NCBI GenBank assembly: GCA_000750105.3
Contig: JPHH03000031.1
Coordinates: 248,001 to 312,000, forward strand
Source of the DNA: Tolypocladium sp. Sup5 PDA-1
Lineage: Eukaryota > Ascomycota > Sordariomycetes > Hypocreales > Ophiocordycipitaceae
DNA: 64,000 nt
Direction: 5' to 3'
Below, piece by piece: positions 29,865 to 41,730 of this stretch; positions within the stretch are counted from its first letter, which is position 1; each line of letters opens with the position of its first letter. The notes under the pieces were generated by a model. It saw only the letters and a program-made list of their open reading frames with translations, did not search any database and was not told where the DNA came from. Both the position numbers and the translations under genes were made by a program.

Positions 29865-31780
29865 GGTGGTGAAGACGGCCCTGTTCACTTGGAAAGATGC
29901 GATTGAGGGGATATCAAGAGGTAGGGCTCACCCGAGAACACAGGGTCTCTGGATCACATGGAGACTTAACTTATATGTCACGCAAAGCTTGGACGGAGGG
30001 TGACAGTGGAAATGGGGGTCTCGCAGCGAGCTTACAGATGGAGGATGGCGTCGCTGCTGGCTCATCGGGTGCCGTCCCGACTCTACACTACGGAGGGGCC
30101 TGTCTCGATCCACAGCTGCCTTTAGATTGTCCCGTCTCGCCCCTCCGTGAAGGTTAGGGACGGCTATCGGGCTGGCGGGCGAAGAGCCGGGTGTGGTGGT
30201 GGGCTGAGATGGGGGTCAAGGTTCACTGGAGGGTTGGGGTCGTCGGGGAGGATCAAAGACCAGTCAGAGCAGAGATCCATGACATGTTGGACTGACTGAG
30301 ACAGCCGCCACCACGGGATTTGCCAGTGATGAGCAGCGGAAGATGCCGCAGCGCGACGCCTCGTGCCGTGGGGTACGAAGTACCGGAGAGAGAAAAGAAA
30401 GGAAAGAATGGAGGGAAAGACGAGGGCGTTCAGGGGCTCATTAATCACACCCAGGGCCGCAATTTCTGCAGGCTCATGCAGCTTGGTCCCGGGTCGGAAG
30501 ATTTTGTCCCGTCCCCCTCTACGGACTACGGAGTGTAAGTACGTTAATATTAAGACTGGCTTGCGGCAACGCACCGGACAGGTTGCGCATCGTGCCTCTT
30601 GCGCACACCACACGACTATTAGCGCGCGACCTTGTTTGGCTACCTAAAATGATTTGCCCGCGCACAGGCACCCTGGGGACGGGTGGTCTGTGGACGGACG
30701 CCATGTTTTCTCAGTGATGGTGGCATCTCGCGTCACAGGCTCAGACATGGAGGCGCAGGCGAGCCCAGCAATCGGGCCCAGACCCTGCATCTCAACCCAC
30801 GGACACAATTGCCGACGACTGGCTCAGAGCCTGGGAAACGAGCGAATCAATCCATCTTGCTCACATTTGCTCACTACCCTACAGTACGGACTAGAATGAC
30901 CCGGACCCGAAGTTGGTCGTGGGCGCCAGCCGCAGCTGCGTTTGCTCCCCCAGCGCTGAATGAACCTGCTGCGGGCCGTTCATCTCAATGCAAGCCCCTG
31001 TACCGGCAGGGATGTGAATGGCCCCCCAGGCTCCCCTCCATCAGCCTCTGGCTCTGGCTCTTTTCGAGTTGGCGCGCACTGGTAGCGCAGCCAGCGCCAT
31101 GCATAAAGCGGGCGGGGAGCCCGAGACAGACAGGCAGCCCCAGCAGGGGGGCGCATCGCTAGGTACCTTAAGGTAGGTACCGAAGTCGAGGAACGACGTG
31201 GCACCCCTACCTGACCATGCTGACGCTGTAGCCCGTACAGTACTGCACACACCCAGCGGGCAGCCAGACAGTGGATGGCTGAAGCGAGGTGAGATCCAGC
31301 GATGGGCGCCTCCACTGGCGACCCGTCGATGGCGATTCGCGATGGCCCGTAGCCCGCACGGAGCACCTCAGGTTGTTTAGTGGACCTGTAGCCTCCATCA
31401 AGCCTTTCCTTCCCCGGGCGCTCCTGTACCTACTGTAGGCACGTACAAGTACGTGGTGCCACTGCGCATCTCGTCCCGATCTTCCTCCTTCGTCCCCATA
31501 TTATGATATTACCGGTCACCTCCATCTCCCTAGTCCGTACATGATACCTTCATACACCTTGGCCCTCCCCTCGACGCCCAGGTCCTGATTGTTCCCCGAG
31601 GCGCGCGGCGGATCCGCCACCATCTGGCTGTCCAGGCATGTCCATGTAAGCCCCCGCGAAACCCCACGGGCTCTCTGCTCTCCCTCGCCGAGCCCGCGTG
31701 GCCAAGCTCTCATCCTCCTCCTCCACCTCGACCACGGCACCGCCGACCTGCGTCCCCTCCGTGTCCGAGGAGGCCTCGTC
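29865..31780. other. Divergent promoter region between MFS transporter and transcription factor
   Basis: 1.9 kb bidirectional spacer. It holds several members of the short palindrome family: TACGGACTACGGAGTGTA (30520-30537), TACGGACTA (30885-30893), the palindrome TACCTTAAGGTA (31164-31175) and TAGTCCGTAC (31531-31540). No protein-coding ORF is convincing. Confidence 0.55.
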
Positions 31781-34700
31781 ATGGCCGGGCCGTCCCTGTC
31801 GCACATCCTCGACCCTCCGCGGCCCACTGCGCATGCCACCGGGCTCGACGCAACGCCAGAGTTCGCTCATCATACCGCCATCTCAGTCGCAGTCCCCGTC
31901 GCCGTCCCCAACTCCGGCTCCGCGGTTGCATCCAGCGCGGTGCCGTCCCAGGCTCATGCCGTGCCGACCGCTGCTTCGTCCTCGTCTGCTCCTCAGCCGG
32001 GCCATGCCCAACAGGCCTCGACGTCGGCCGCGAAGAGCCATGCCGGGAACAATCTCTATGCGTGTCGCGACTGCGGACGCTCCTACTCTCGTCCCGAGCA
32101 CCTCGTGCGACACGTCCAGACCCACACCCTGGGCCGTCGCTTCATCTGCGAGATATGCCAAAAGTCATTCGCGCGAAAGGACCTCCTGCGAAGGCATGTG
32201 GCCAATCATGAAAACGACACGCCTCAGAAGCGCCGCCGGACGGCAACGTCGCCTGGGGCTGGGCGAGTCACCCAGGCCTGCCGCCCGTGTGCTGTTGCCC
32301 GAGTCAAATGCGACGAATCCAAGCCGTGTCGACGTTGTGTCAACCGCAAGCTTACGTGCGTCGCGTCCGAGGCGGGATCAGCGGCCGCAATGCACCTGGT
32401 CCACCTCTCTGCGAATGCACATACTGCTACCAACGAGCCACCTCCCTATCCAAATCCCGCTCCTGGATCCGGGGAATCTCTCGAATCCTCCTCCCCGGCT
32501 TCTCACAGCCAAGTGCGATCTGTCCCTAGTGGCTCCCTCTCGGGCCAAGACGCCGCCACCACGAAGAGCACGCCTTTGTCGCAAACGACGTCTTATAAGC
32601 CCGAGGACAGCCAGCTGCCAACGCCAGACACGGCTATGGACCAAGGTACAATCCGCTCCGAGAACTGCCTTTGCTGATCGCATGTAGACTGACCTGATGC
32701 AGGCAATATTGATACCTTCCCGCAGTCCTATGGAGCTCCGAGCACCATACCCAACGCCATTATGGATATGAATCGGACACCCTTTTTCGACTTTTTGCGA
32801 GACGTCCTGTATGAACAGCCCTTCGACCCATTGAGGTTACCCGACTCTCAAGGCCTCGCGGTGCTGGATTTCTGCGACAATGCCAACCTGGAGTTGACCG
32901 ACATGGATTTTGGCCTTTTGGACACCTGGAACTTGGACGGCATGGTGGAAGGCACGCTGCCGGTCCAGGAGATTGCCGCTCAGTCGGCAAACTCGGCTGA
33001 GATATCCCAGATGCGGCAGAGCCTGGTCCAGGCTTGGACCGAGTCCCCGTGGCGCTGGGACCCGAAGAACCATGACTCTGGATACAAGGAGCAAGGCTTT
33101 CTTCCCATCTCCGCCAACGACACTTCTAGCGCTCAGTTCCAGGAGAGCCACAAGCGCCTCGAAAGAGTAGTGGCAGAGAAACTGGAGCAGCCTGCCAGGG
33201 ACCGGATCCTGGCCATTGTGCTGTCAACATGCCGCCAAAAAGGCACGACGAATCGCGTGGCCGCGTCGTTTCCGACAGTCGAAGTGATGGACACCTTGGT
33301 GCACATCTTCCTCGCAGCCCAGGTTTGCCAGGTAGACGAATGGATTCACTTCCCCACCTTCAAGCTCAACGAGCAGTGGCCCGAATGGATAGCGATGGCA
33401 GCAGCGATGGGAGGTGGGCTGACGCCGGTTCCCACGCTCCGAAAGTTCGGCTTCGCCCTACAGGAAGCTGTCCGTAAGTGACTTCTCGACTTGACGCTTC
33501 TCTGGCCCGTGTGCTTACGTTTGACTTGACAGGAGTTACAATACCGGAACGGGTATGCCCCTTCTTGAGGCCCTTGGAAGTTGGCCGTACAGCTAACTCT
33601 GTAACAGTTTGAAGAAAACAATACGGCCATTCAGAGGCTCGGCCTCGTGCAGTCTCTGATTCTGGTCCAAGACCTCGGCCTGTGGTGCGGGAATCGTCGG
33701 AAAATGGAGATTGCCGAGTGCCACCTTGTTATCCCAGTAACGGTAAGGGATGCGCACCTCCACGCCTGTTCGACATGAGCTCATTTTCCCCAGATGATGC
33801 GTTATCGCGGCAAGTTTCAGCGATCAAAATACCCGATCATCACGGTTGATCCCTCAGACGAAGGAGAAGTTCTTGAACAGAAATGGAGGTCATGGGTCGA
33901 GAGGGAGCAGTGGAAACGGTTCGTCCCATCACGTCATTTCCGGCAACGCGAGCTGACGTGAACAAATCTAGGCTGGTGTTTCACTGTTACATCCGGGAGG
34001 CGCAGATATCCATGACCACCTTGACAAACCCATGCCTGGCCTACTCTGAGCTGACGCTGCCGCTTCCGGAATCGAGGGAGCTTTGGTTCGCGCAGAATGC
34101 AGTCGAGTGGAAGGCTCGATACTTGGAAAGGAATGCTGGGCAGAGCAAGAGACCGCCTTCGGTGGGCGACCTGTTCCACGACGTTCACCTCCTCACGCAA
34201 AACCACATGCGGCTGGACGTGCAGTACTCCATATCCATCTTCTTGCATGGATTCTGGGCCCTTGTGCTGGAGTATCGGCAGCTGAGTTCCGTCCACCGAA
34301 CTCGCTCTTACGCCAACAGCCTGGGCGGAAACCCCATTTCGCTGCTGAGCTCCCGCCATCAGGAGCTCGTCAAGGACCTCCAGAGCTTTCAGCTCATCGC
34401 ATCAGGATGGCAAGACATGTCAGCGCGGGAGCACCTGCTTCTCAACCTGCTCATGATGAATCTTCACGTCTCCCTGGACGACATGCAGCTCTTTTCCGGC
34501 AAAGAAGGAGAGGATCAGGCGCGCCGAATATACCCCGTCCTGCAGCAGTGGGCGACGAGTTCAGAGTCTCGCTCTGCGGTGTGGTGTGCCGCGCAGATCC
34601 TGCGATTTGCCAGGTTCTTCCCGCCGGACCACCTCAAGGACTTTTACGTTGTCGCCGTCCACCACGCCGCGCTCACATTGTGGACGTACGGTGTCGTGGT

Positions 34701-35010
34701 GCGGGCCAACCGGCGGCAGCCCGTACCCACGCAGTACCCTGCCGAGCCCATTTACCTGGACGGAACCGACTCCATTGCGATACAAAGGTTCATCGGCCTC
34801 GACCAGGGGCGGCCGCTCATCAAGGGGACGACGGGTCGGGGCGGCGTACCGGATGCGTCGCTGCATGATCCGCGGGCGTGCATGGAGATTGCCCAGGACA
34901 TTCTACGCTCCAGCTTCTCGCGCGGGCAGGAAATGCCGCCTCTCGTCGAGAACCTGCGCCAGATAATCAGGCAGTTGGGGAATGCGGCGTGGGCGGTTGG
35001 ACTGGGGTGA
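31781..35010 (+). CDS. C2H2 plus Zn2Cys6 hybrid fungal transcription factor
   Basis: Six exons, 31781-32645, 32703-33473, 33533-33552 (20 bases), 33608-33742, 33794-33918 and 33972-35010; 984 residues. The ATG at 31781 is the first in frame; the frame is open upstream only from a TTG. After an Ala/Ser/Pro-rich N-terminus come two C2H2 fingers (95-115 YACRDCGRSYSRPEHLVRHVQTH and 123-143 FICEICQKSFARKDLLRRHVANH), a basic KRRR, then a Zn2Cys6 cluster (167-193, CRPCAVARVKCDESKPCRRC...C). The C-terminal half, about 330-980, is the helical fungal_trans regulatory domain, including WLYxxDLG-like LILVQDLGLWCGNRRKMEIAECHLVIPVT and HDVHLLTQNHMRLDVQYS. A DNA-binding regulator in the nucleus. The hybrid finger arrangement is a known but minority class in Pezizomycotina. 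It lies divergent to an MFS transporter, a common regulator-target layout, but the target is not proven. Confidence 0.92.
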
Positions 35011-35551
35011 TGTGATGGACGCCAGGCACACAAGCCGATGCCGCGTCCAACGCCGTCGGCTCGGGAGCTCAAGAGATGTAGAGGATCTGTGTTTGGATAA
35101 AGTTGCCATGCCCACGGCTTGCGATTTAAGCCCATCATCATCTCCAGAGTGCACGCAACAGGAGAGGGCCTGCACAGTTTTTCGCCTCGTCACATGTAGT
35201 ACTACTCCATCGAGCACACCACATAAGCCACTTCGACTTTCATTGAAGAACCCTGCACCGAGCATTATAAAAACGTGGTTATTTCCAAGGCTCTGAGCCG
35301 CCATTCAGGAGGCTTGGTTTGGCCAGCCGGGGTCCAGGGAGGGAGCTGACAGGCTGCGCCCCACTGCCTCTTGCGCCGACACACCCGACAACGACGGCAT
35401 TGTTCGCTGCCATGGCTTGATATTCGCGCTTGCACAGAACCTCCTGGAACACGAACCGCACAGTCCCAGTCTTGGTCCCCTCCCCTCCCCTCTCGCCCTC
35501 CCCATTTCCCGCGTTGCTCTCCCGTCGCTGCAACTTCGCCGGGGTCTCGCC
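35011..35551. other. Same-strand spacer, hydrolase promoter
   Basis: 541 bases between the transcription factor and the hydrolase. A TATAAAA element at 35266-35272 lies about 285 bases upstream of the hydrolase ATG and could be its TATA box. A pyrimidine-rich stretch (about 35467-35530) follows, as expected of a leader. Confidence 0.5.
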
Positions 35552-36825
35552 ATGGACTCTGCGGCCAGCCTCCTCCGGTGGCCGTCTGCGACGGTACTCA
35601 TCACCACCACCGCCGTCGCGACGGCCTCGCTGCTCGTGCTCGCGCGGGCGACGCTCTGGCCGCGCAGGGGAAAGGTGCTGCGCGGCCCGCTGCGGACGGT
35701 GATTCCGCAGGCGTCGCCGGCAGAGCTCGGGGCGCTGGTGTATCAGCCGGACGAGTTTCCGGGCGCGCGGGACGTGGACACGCCGGTGAGTTGCACTTGA
35801 TGATGGAGTGTGGTGTTCTTTGGGGATAGGAGCTGACGTGTGGCAGTATGGCTCGGTGCGTGTGTACGAGTTTGGGCCCGAGGATGGCGAAAAGGTGCTC
35901 TTCGTGCATGGCATCAGCACGTCGTGCATCACGCTCACCCGCATCGCGCACGCCCTCGTCGAGCGCGGCTGTCGCGTCATGCTCTACGTGCGTATTCCCC
36001 GTCTCACTCGCTTCTCTCCTGAACGAACTCATCGGCTGACCCCCGCAGGACCTCTTTGGCCGCGGCTTCTCAGACGGCGTGGGCGACCTCCCCCACGACG
36101 CGCGCCTCTACTCCTCGCAGATCCTCTGCGTCCTGGCCTCGAGCCCGCTCTCCTGGACGGGCAGCAACGCCATGCGCCTCGTCGGCTACTCGCTGGGCGG
36201 CGGCATCGCCGTGCACTTCGCCAACGCCTTCCCGCACCTCGTCTCCTCGCTCGTGCTGCTCGCGCCGGCGGGGCTCATCCGCCCGGAGAGCTTCGGCGCC
36301 GTGACGCGCTTCGTCTTCTCGTCGGGCATCATCCCCGAGCGCATCCTCGCGCGCATCACCGGCCGCCGCCTGCAGAAGCCCATCGCCGCGTCGCGCCTGT
36401 CGCGCAACGCCGCGGCCGCCATCGTCGCGGCCGCGGCCTCCGAGGCGACCGACCTGCGGCCAGGCGCCGACAAGCCCACGCCGCTCGAGGACCGCGTGCT
36501 CGAGTACGTGCGCTGGATGGTCGTCCACCACGAGGGCTTCGTGCCGGCCTTCATGTCGTGCATCCGCTTCGCGCCCCTGACGGAGCAGCACGCGAGCTGG
36601 CGCCAGCTGGCCAAGCGCCGGCCCGGCACCACGGCCGTGCTGCTCGCCGAGACGGACGAGATCATCGACGTCGAGACGTATGCGCGCGAGGGCCTGCCCT
36701 TGGCTGGCGGCGAGGGCAACGTCGTTTGGAGGGTTCTCCCGGGGAGCCACGACTTTGTCATGACGCACGTGGAGCCCATCATGGACGAGCTGGACCAGCT
36801 CTGGGACATGGAGAAGCGTTCTTAG
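35552..36825 (+). CDS. Membrane-anchored alpha/beta hydrolase
   Basis: Three exons, 35552-35785, 35847-35987 and 36049-36825; 383 residues, junctions in frame. An N-terminal membrane anchor (about 13-35, ATVLITTTAVATASLLVLARATLW) precedes an alpha/beta-hydrolase fold: oxyanion-side FVHGIST, DLFGRGFSDG, nucleophile elbow GYSLGGG with Ser173, acid in LLAETDEIID (Asp328 or Asp332) and His359 in PGSHDFV. The triad is complete, so it should be active, probably an esterase or lipase on a small or lipid substrate at an internal membrane. The pattern of strand, GRGxSD and lid is closest to the MEST/epoxide-hydrolase-like group, but the substrate cannot be assigned. GC content is very high in exon 3, which produces long shadow ORFs. 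Confidence 0.88.
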
Positions 36826-37095
36826 AATGTTCTGTTTGCGTTGCTGCGCTGATACAGAGCTGGGGGGTTTCTTCCCTCGTTTCTTTGCTATATACCGATG
36901 ACGACTAACGGAGCCGGAGTTTGTCAAGCGCTTGCTTTTTGCGTAATGATTGGGATAGAATGTATGTACTCTGAGGATAGATGCCCCAGGATGCTACAAA
37001 ACGTGACGCATGTCTAGAGCCGAGATTCCAAAAGCGCCGTGCTGCATCATGTGAGTCCCGCGCAACTACTCCGTATACATTGCCCTTTATGCCCT
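36826..37095. other. Convergent 3' spacer
   Basis: 270 bases between the convergent hydrolase and ABC transporter genes. Contains one TACTCCGTA word at 37067-37075. Confidence 0.7.
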
Positions 37096-40000
37096 TTACC
37101 GATCCAGGGCTTGGCTCTGGCACTGTAACTCGGTATTAGCAAGCCGGCACGTACTCGAATGAGGATGGATACGAGGTGAGGTGAGGTGTAGAAAAGGACT
37201 CACCATCTGCCAGTACACGCCCCTCTGCCTCAGCAGCTCGGCGTGGTTCCCCTTCTCCAGCAGCTTTCCCTCGCCGAGGACGAAGATGACGTCGGCGTTC
37301 TGCACCGTCGCGAGGCGGTGGGCCACGACGAGCATGGTGCGGCCCTGGCCGGCGCGCTCAAAGGCGGCCTGGACGAGGCGCTCGCTCTCCGAGTCGAGCG
37401 AGCTCGTGGCCTCGTCGAGCAGCAGGATGTCCGGGTCGCGGATGAGGGCGCGGGCGATGGCGACGCGCTGCTTCTGGCCGCCGGAGAGGGTGACGCCCTT
37501 GGAGCCGATGTTGGTGCCGTAGCCGTCGGGCAGCGAGACGATGAAGTCATGGATGGAGGCGTCGCGGCAGGCCCGGTGCAGCTGCGCGTCGGTGACGGCG
37601 GTGTCGTCGACGCCGAGGAGGATGTTTTCCCTGAGGGTGCCTGGACCGACGTCAGCACGAGACGCACACTTGCGGGGATCTGGAGCGCTCACCTTGGAAG
37701 AGGGTGGCCTCTTGGGCGACGAGGGAGAGGTGCTTGCGGTATGCGTAGAGGTTGATTTCGGTAATGTCCTTGCCGTTGCATAGGATGCGGCCCTTGTCGA
37801 GGTCGTAGAACCTATCAATCGCTCCGTCAACGACAACCCGCCCCCGACAGGCCAGGACACGAGATGCAGCACTCACCTCTCCATGAGCGAGATTATGCTC
37901 GTCTTGCCACAGCCCGAGGCGCCGACCAGCGCCGCAAACTGCCCCTTTTCTATGGCGAGGCTGAGCCCCCGGAACACGGGCACGTCGCGCGTGGGATAGG
38001 TAAAGTGCAGGTTGTCCAGCTCAATCTTCATGCCGCCTTTCGCATCGGGAATCACCTCGGTGTCCGGGATCGCGTCGGCGAGCCGCGACTCGCGCATCTC
38101 GAGGATGCGGTTCGACGCGGCCGTGACCTGCGCGGCGTTGGGCCCGAAGCTGAGCCCCTGGCCGGCGGCCTCGCCCGACTGGATCGTGGCCATGAAGCAC
38201 ACGAAGAAGTTGAGCGGCTGGTACTCGCCGCTGGCCAGCAGCCGGCCGCCGTAGTAGAAGATGAGCGCCTGGCAGGCCATGGTGACGCTGTCGGAAAAGG
38301 CGAACAGCAGGCTCACCCAGCGGGCCTTTCTGAAGGCCGCGGCGACGTGGCCGCGGCACAGGCGCTCGAAGCGCTCGCAGGTCGGGCCCTCGAGCGTCAG
38401 CGACGTGACGGTGCGGAAGGCGCCGATGGACTCGGAGGCGAACTTGGAGCTCTCGGCGAAGACCTCGCTGTTCATGCGGTCAAACTCAAGCTCGTACCTG
38501 AAGCGCCAGTACGTCGTCGCGATGCTCACGGGCATGACGATGCAGCAGGCGACGAGCGCCAGCTTCCACCCGAACGCGAAGGCGATGGCGACGGAGCCCG
38601 CCAGGTTGAAGACGGCAATGTACACGCTGGCCATGTTGGCGCCCATCAGCTCCTCGAGCTTCTGCGGATCGCCCGACGCGCGCGCCGTCATGGTGCCCTG
38701 CGAGTGGTCCTCGTCGTCGAAGAAGGCCGGCGCCTGGCGCAGCATGGCCTCGAAGTACTGCGCCTGGTACTTTGCGCGGACGACGGCCGCCATCCGCGTC
38801 GACACCAAGAAGCAGCCAAAGTAGGCGAGCCCCGTGCCCGCGGCCAGCGCCACCCACATGAGCGACCAGAACCGGCTCTCGCGCAGCAGCTCGTCGCCCT
38901 GGAGCGCGAAGATGACGACGACGCGCGCAAACAGCCACGCCTGCAGCGGCATCGCCGCGCCGGCGCACGCGCAGAAGAAGACGGTCAGCGCCATCAGGTG
39001 CCAGTGCGGCCTCGACTCGTAGAAGAAGCGCCCGAAGCTGGTGAAGATGTTGCCGTTGCGGTGCCCGTGCCTCTTGTCCGCCGCCGCCGCCGCCGCCCCG
39101 TCCTCGGGCCCGGCGCGGCTCTTCTTGCGCTCGAGCGACGACGGCGCCGACAGGGACGGCGAGGCGTCGTCGTCGTCGTCGCTCGCCTCCGTCGGCCCCC
39201 CCAGGGACAGGGCCTGCGCGGTGACGAGCGCGGCGTAGATGCCGCCCTCCCGCGCCATGAGGGCCTGGTGCGTCCCCGACTCGACCACCTGCCCCTTCTT
39301 GAGCACGACGATGCGGTCGGCCTTTTTGATCGTGGACAGCCGATGGGCGATGGTGATGGTGGTGCGGTTCTGCGCGACCCGGTCGAGGGCGGCCTGCACG
39401 ATGCGCTCGCCGCGGACGTCGATGGCGCTCGTCGCCTCGTCGAGAATCAGGATCTTGGGCTTCCGGACAATGGATCGCGCAATGGCGATGCGCTGGCGCT
39501 GGCCGCCCGACATCTTCGCGCCGCTGTCCCCCACGACCGTGTCGTACCCCTGGGATGCCATGTTAGCTTCGTCGCAAGAGCGCTGTCGCCGGGGAACCTA
39601 TTTACTGTCGGCAGCTTGTCGATGAACTCGTCCGCAAACGCCTCCTTGCAGGCCTCCTTGACCAGCTCCCTCTTCTTCTCTTCCGGCTCGTGCTCCCACT
39701 CGGATCCCACGAGGCCATTGGCCACGTTGCTGTATATCGTGTCGTTGAACAGAAACGGCTCTTGCTGCACAAGTCCGATTTGCGATCGCCACCACTTGAG
39801 GTCGATTTCGTCCAGGGAGCGGCCAGAGGTGGAAACACTGCCGCTGAGCTTGATCGGAGGACCAGTTTCCTCGGGCTCAACCTCACCGGGCTCATCGTCG
39901 TCGTCCTCGGGCTCGCCATTCTTCTTCTTTTTCTTCTTCTTCTGCTCCACGGCCTTGGCAATAGCGTACTGCTCCTTGAGCGTATACCATCTTTCGATCA

Positions 40001-41730
40001 GGCCGACTATTGTGCTCTTGCCGGAGCCCGAAGGGCCAACAATGGCCGTAATCTTGCCAGCCTCGATCCGGAGGTCCAACTCGTCCAGGATCTTGACGTC
40101 CGGCCGGCTCGGATAGGCAAAGGTGACCTTTTCCAGAACAATGTCGTCCGTGGATGACACCTCGGGGGCTTTGAGCCGTCCCTTGTCGGGCTGCGGCGCA
40201 TCGATGACGGTGAAGAACTGGCAAGCAGCGACGGTGGCCTTGCTAACAGCCAGCAGGGGCGTGGACGTGCGCTCGAGAGAAAACACGACCATCATTACCG
40301 AGAGCAGCACACTGATATCGTCATCGTCAGCAGGCGTTCGCATTCGCCTGGACGTTTACTCACATGACGATGGTCCCAACGCTATCCAGCCGACCCTCGA
40401 CATATGACTTTGTCCCGTACCAGAAGGCGAGGCCAAATGCAGAAAAGACACCGAAGAACTGCCCCATGTCAGCGCAGCTTCGCCAGGGGGATCGAGGCGG
40501 CGCTAACCATCAGTCCGAACTGGAGAGCCATGAAGGGGCTCATTGATTGCGCGTGCCTCTTGGTCTCGTCGACAAACTTGGCATACTTGCGGGCAACGCG
40601 AGCCTCTGCGCCGCACGCCATGACCATTCGAATGCTAGACATGGTCTCGCTCGCCACAGCAGAGGACTTGGCCTCAGACTGCAGGACAGAATCATCGGCG
40701 GTTAATAAAACGTCTAGGTATATAGGGGTCGGGCACCACCAACCTTGGCCATCCGGCCATGGCTCTTCACGATGAAGGGCAGCAGGATGCTAACCGTCAG
40801 CAGGATGAACAAGATCGCAGACGACGTAACCAGCGTCAGCGACCAGCTGTAGACAAAGGCGATGACAACGGCGGCAACAATAGTCGACATGTACTCGACA
40901 AAGACACCGAGCTTCTCCGAAATACCCAGCTGGAGCGTGTTGCTGGTCGACGTGATGGTGGTGGTCGCGGAGCCCGGGGGCATCGAGTCCAAGACGTGGA
41001 TGCTCTGCCCAAAGAGCTGCCGCAGGTAGTGCAGCCGGATGGCAGATGAAAGCCGGATGCCAATCATGCGGAAGCACAGCTGGTAGAATCAGCACCAGAT
41101 CACAGATCACAGATCACACAGAGCAGGAGGAGCGCGGGGCATACCTTGTTGATGTAGTTGAGGGCGAGGCGGCCGAGGAAGAGGGCAAACATGTACAAGC
41201 TGACTGCTCTTAGCATACTGCGCGCAGAGAGAAGACGACACGACACGTTGGCGGTGCTTACGATAATCGGCTGAGGTTGCTGCGAAACCGGTCTCTCTGG
41301 GCTTCCGTCTGGGGCAAGTCGGTGAAGTTCCCAACAAAATTGCCTGGGACATTGCTGTTAGTCGTCACGTTGATTCTGTCAAACACGGGCTGCCATTCTC
41401 ACCAAACACGACGTTCATTAACGGCAGCGTGATGCCCGCGCCGACGGATGCCAGCACGCCTGCCGCGTACGCCAGAAAGTCCCATTCCGTCGCATAGCTA
41501 AACACCCGCTGGCATCACCGTTAGTGAAGGTGCGAAATCTGGACAGATCAGCGGTGTCGACGAACGAGGTAGTCTTGGAGCGATGCCGTGCGTTCGGGAC
41601 GGGGCTTGGCCTCTGGCGCGGGAGCATCAGCGCCATGTTGGCCAGACTCGGTAGGCGGCGCCTGCTTTTCGCTTCCCGTCCACAGGTGCGTGTCGGTCTT
41701 GGGGACCTTGTCGTCGTCGGCGGAGCTCAT
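37096..41730 (-). CDS. Full-size ABCB (MDR/Pmd1-type) ABC transporter
   Basis: Twelve exons: 41730-41566, 41508-41403, 41343-41262, 41199-41145, 41079-40744, 40678-40508, 40458-40364, 40311-39606, 39549-37877, 37811-37693, 37640-37204 and 37122-37096; 1323 residues, every junction in phase. Layout TMD1-NBD1-TMD2-NBD2 of a complete exporter. NBD1: Walker A GPSGSGKST, Q-loop QIGLVQQEP, signature MSGGQRQR, Walker B ILILDEATSAID, switch His in IAHRLST. NBD2: GASGCGKTS, VAQEATLF, LSGGQKQR, ILLLDEATSSLD, VVAHRLAT. The Walker B glutamate is present in both sites, so both should hydrolyse ATP. NBD1 has a Lys-run/Asp/Glu insert of about 35 residues between Walker A and Q-loop, known in Pmd1/Mdr1-like fungal pumps. 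The last exon encodes only CQSQALDR and the stop. Expected role: plasma-membrane efflux of hydrophobic compounds. Confidence 0.95.
41098..41120. repeat. GATCACA tandem repeat inside an intron
   Basis: Three CAGATCA-type 8-base units within the fourth intron of the ABC transporter gene. No effect on coding. Confidence 0.8.

Noticed and set aside
29865..29888. Longer N-terminus (NRAVFTT) for the MFS transporter
   Set aside because: It would start at GTG; the ATG at 29864 has a good CACCATG context and suffices.
31589..31780. 64-residue N-terminal extension of the transcription factor
   Set aside because: Would start at TTG and reads as low-complexity translation; the first in-frame ATG is 31781.
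35808..36908. 366-codon + strand ORF
   Set aside because: Same strand as the alpha/beta hydrolase but the wrong frame, running through its second intron; Arg/Pro-rich.
37864..40116. 750-codon + strand ORF
   Set aside because: Antisense shadow of the ABC transporter exons; no domain, charged low-complexity translation.
28024..41730. Secondary-metabolite gene cluster (MFS, regulator, hydrolase, ABC pump)
   Set aside because: No polyketide synthase, NRPS, terpene cyclase or tailoring oxidase is present; adjacency alone does not support a cluster.
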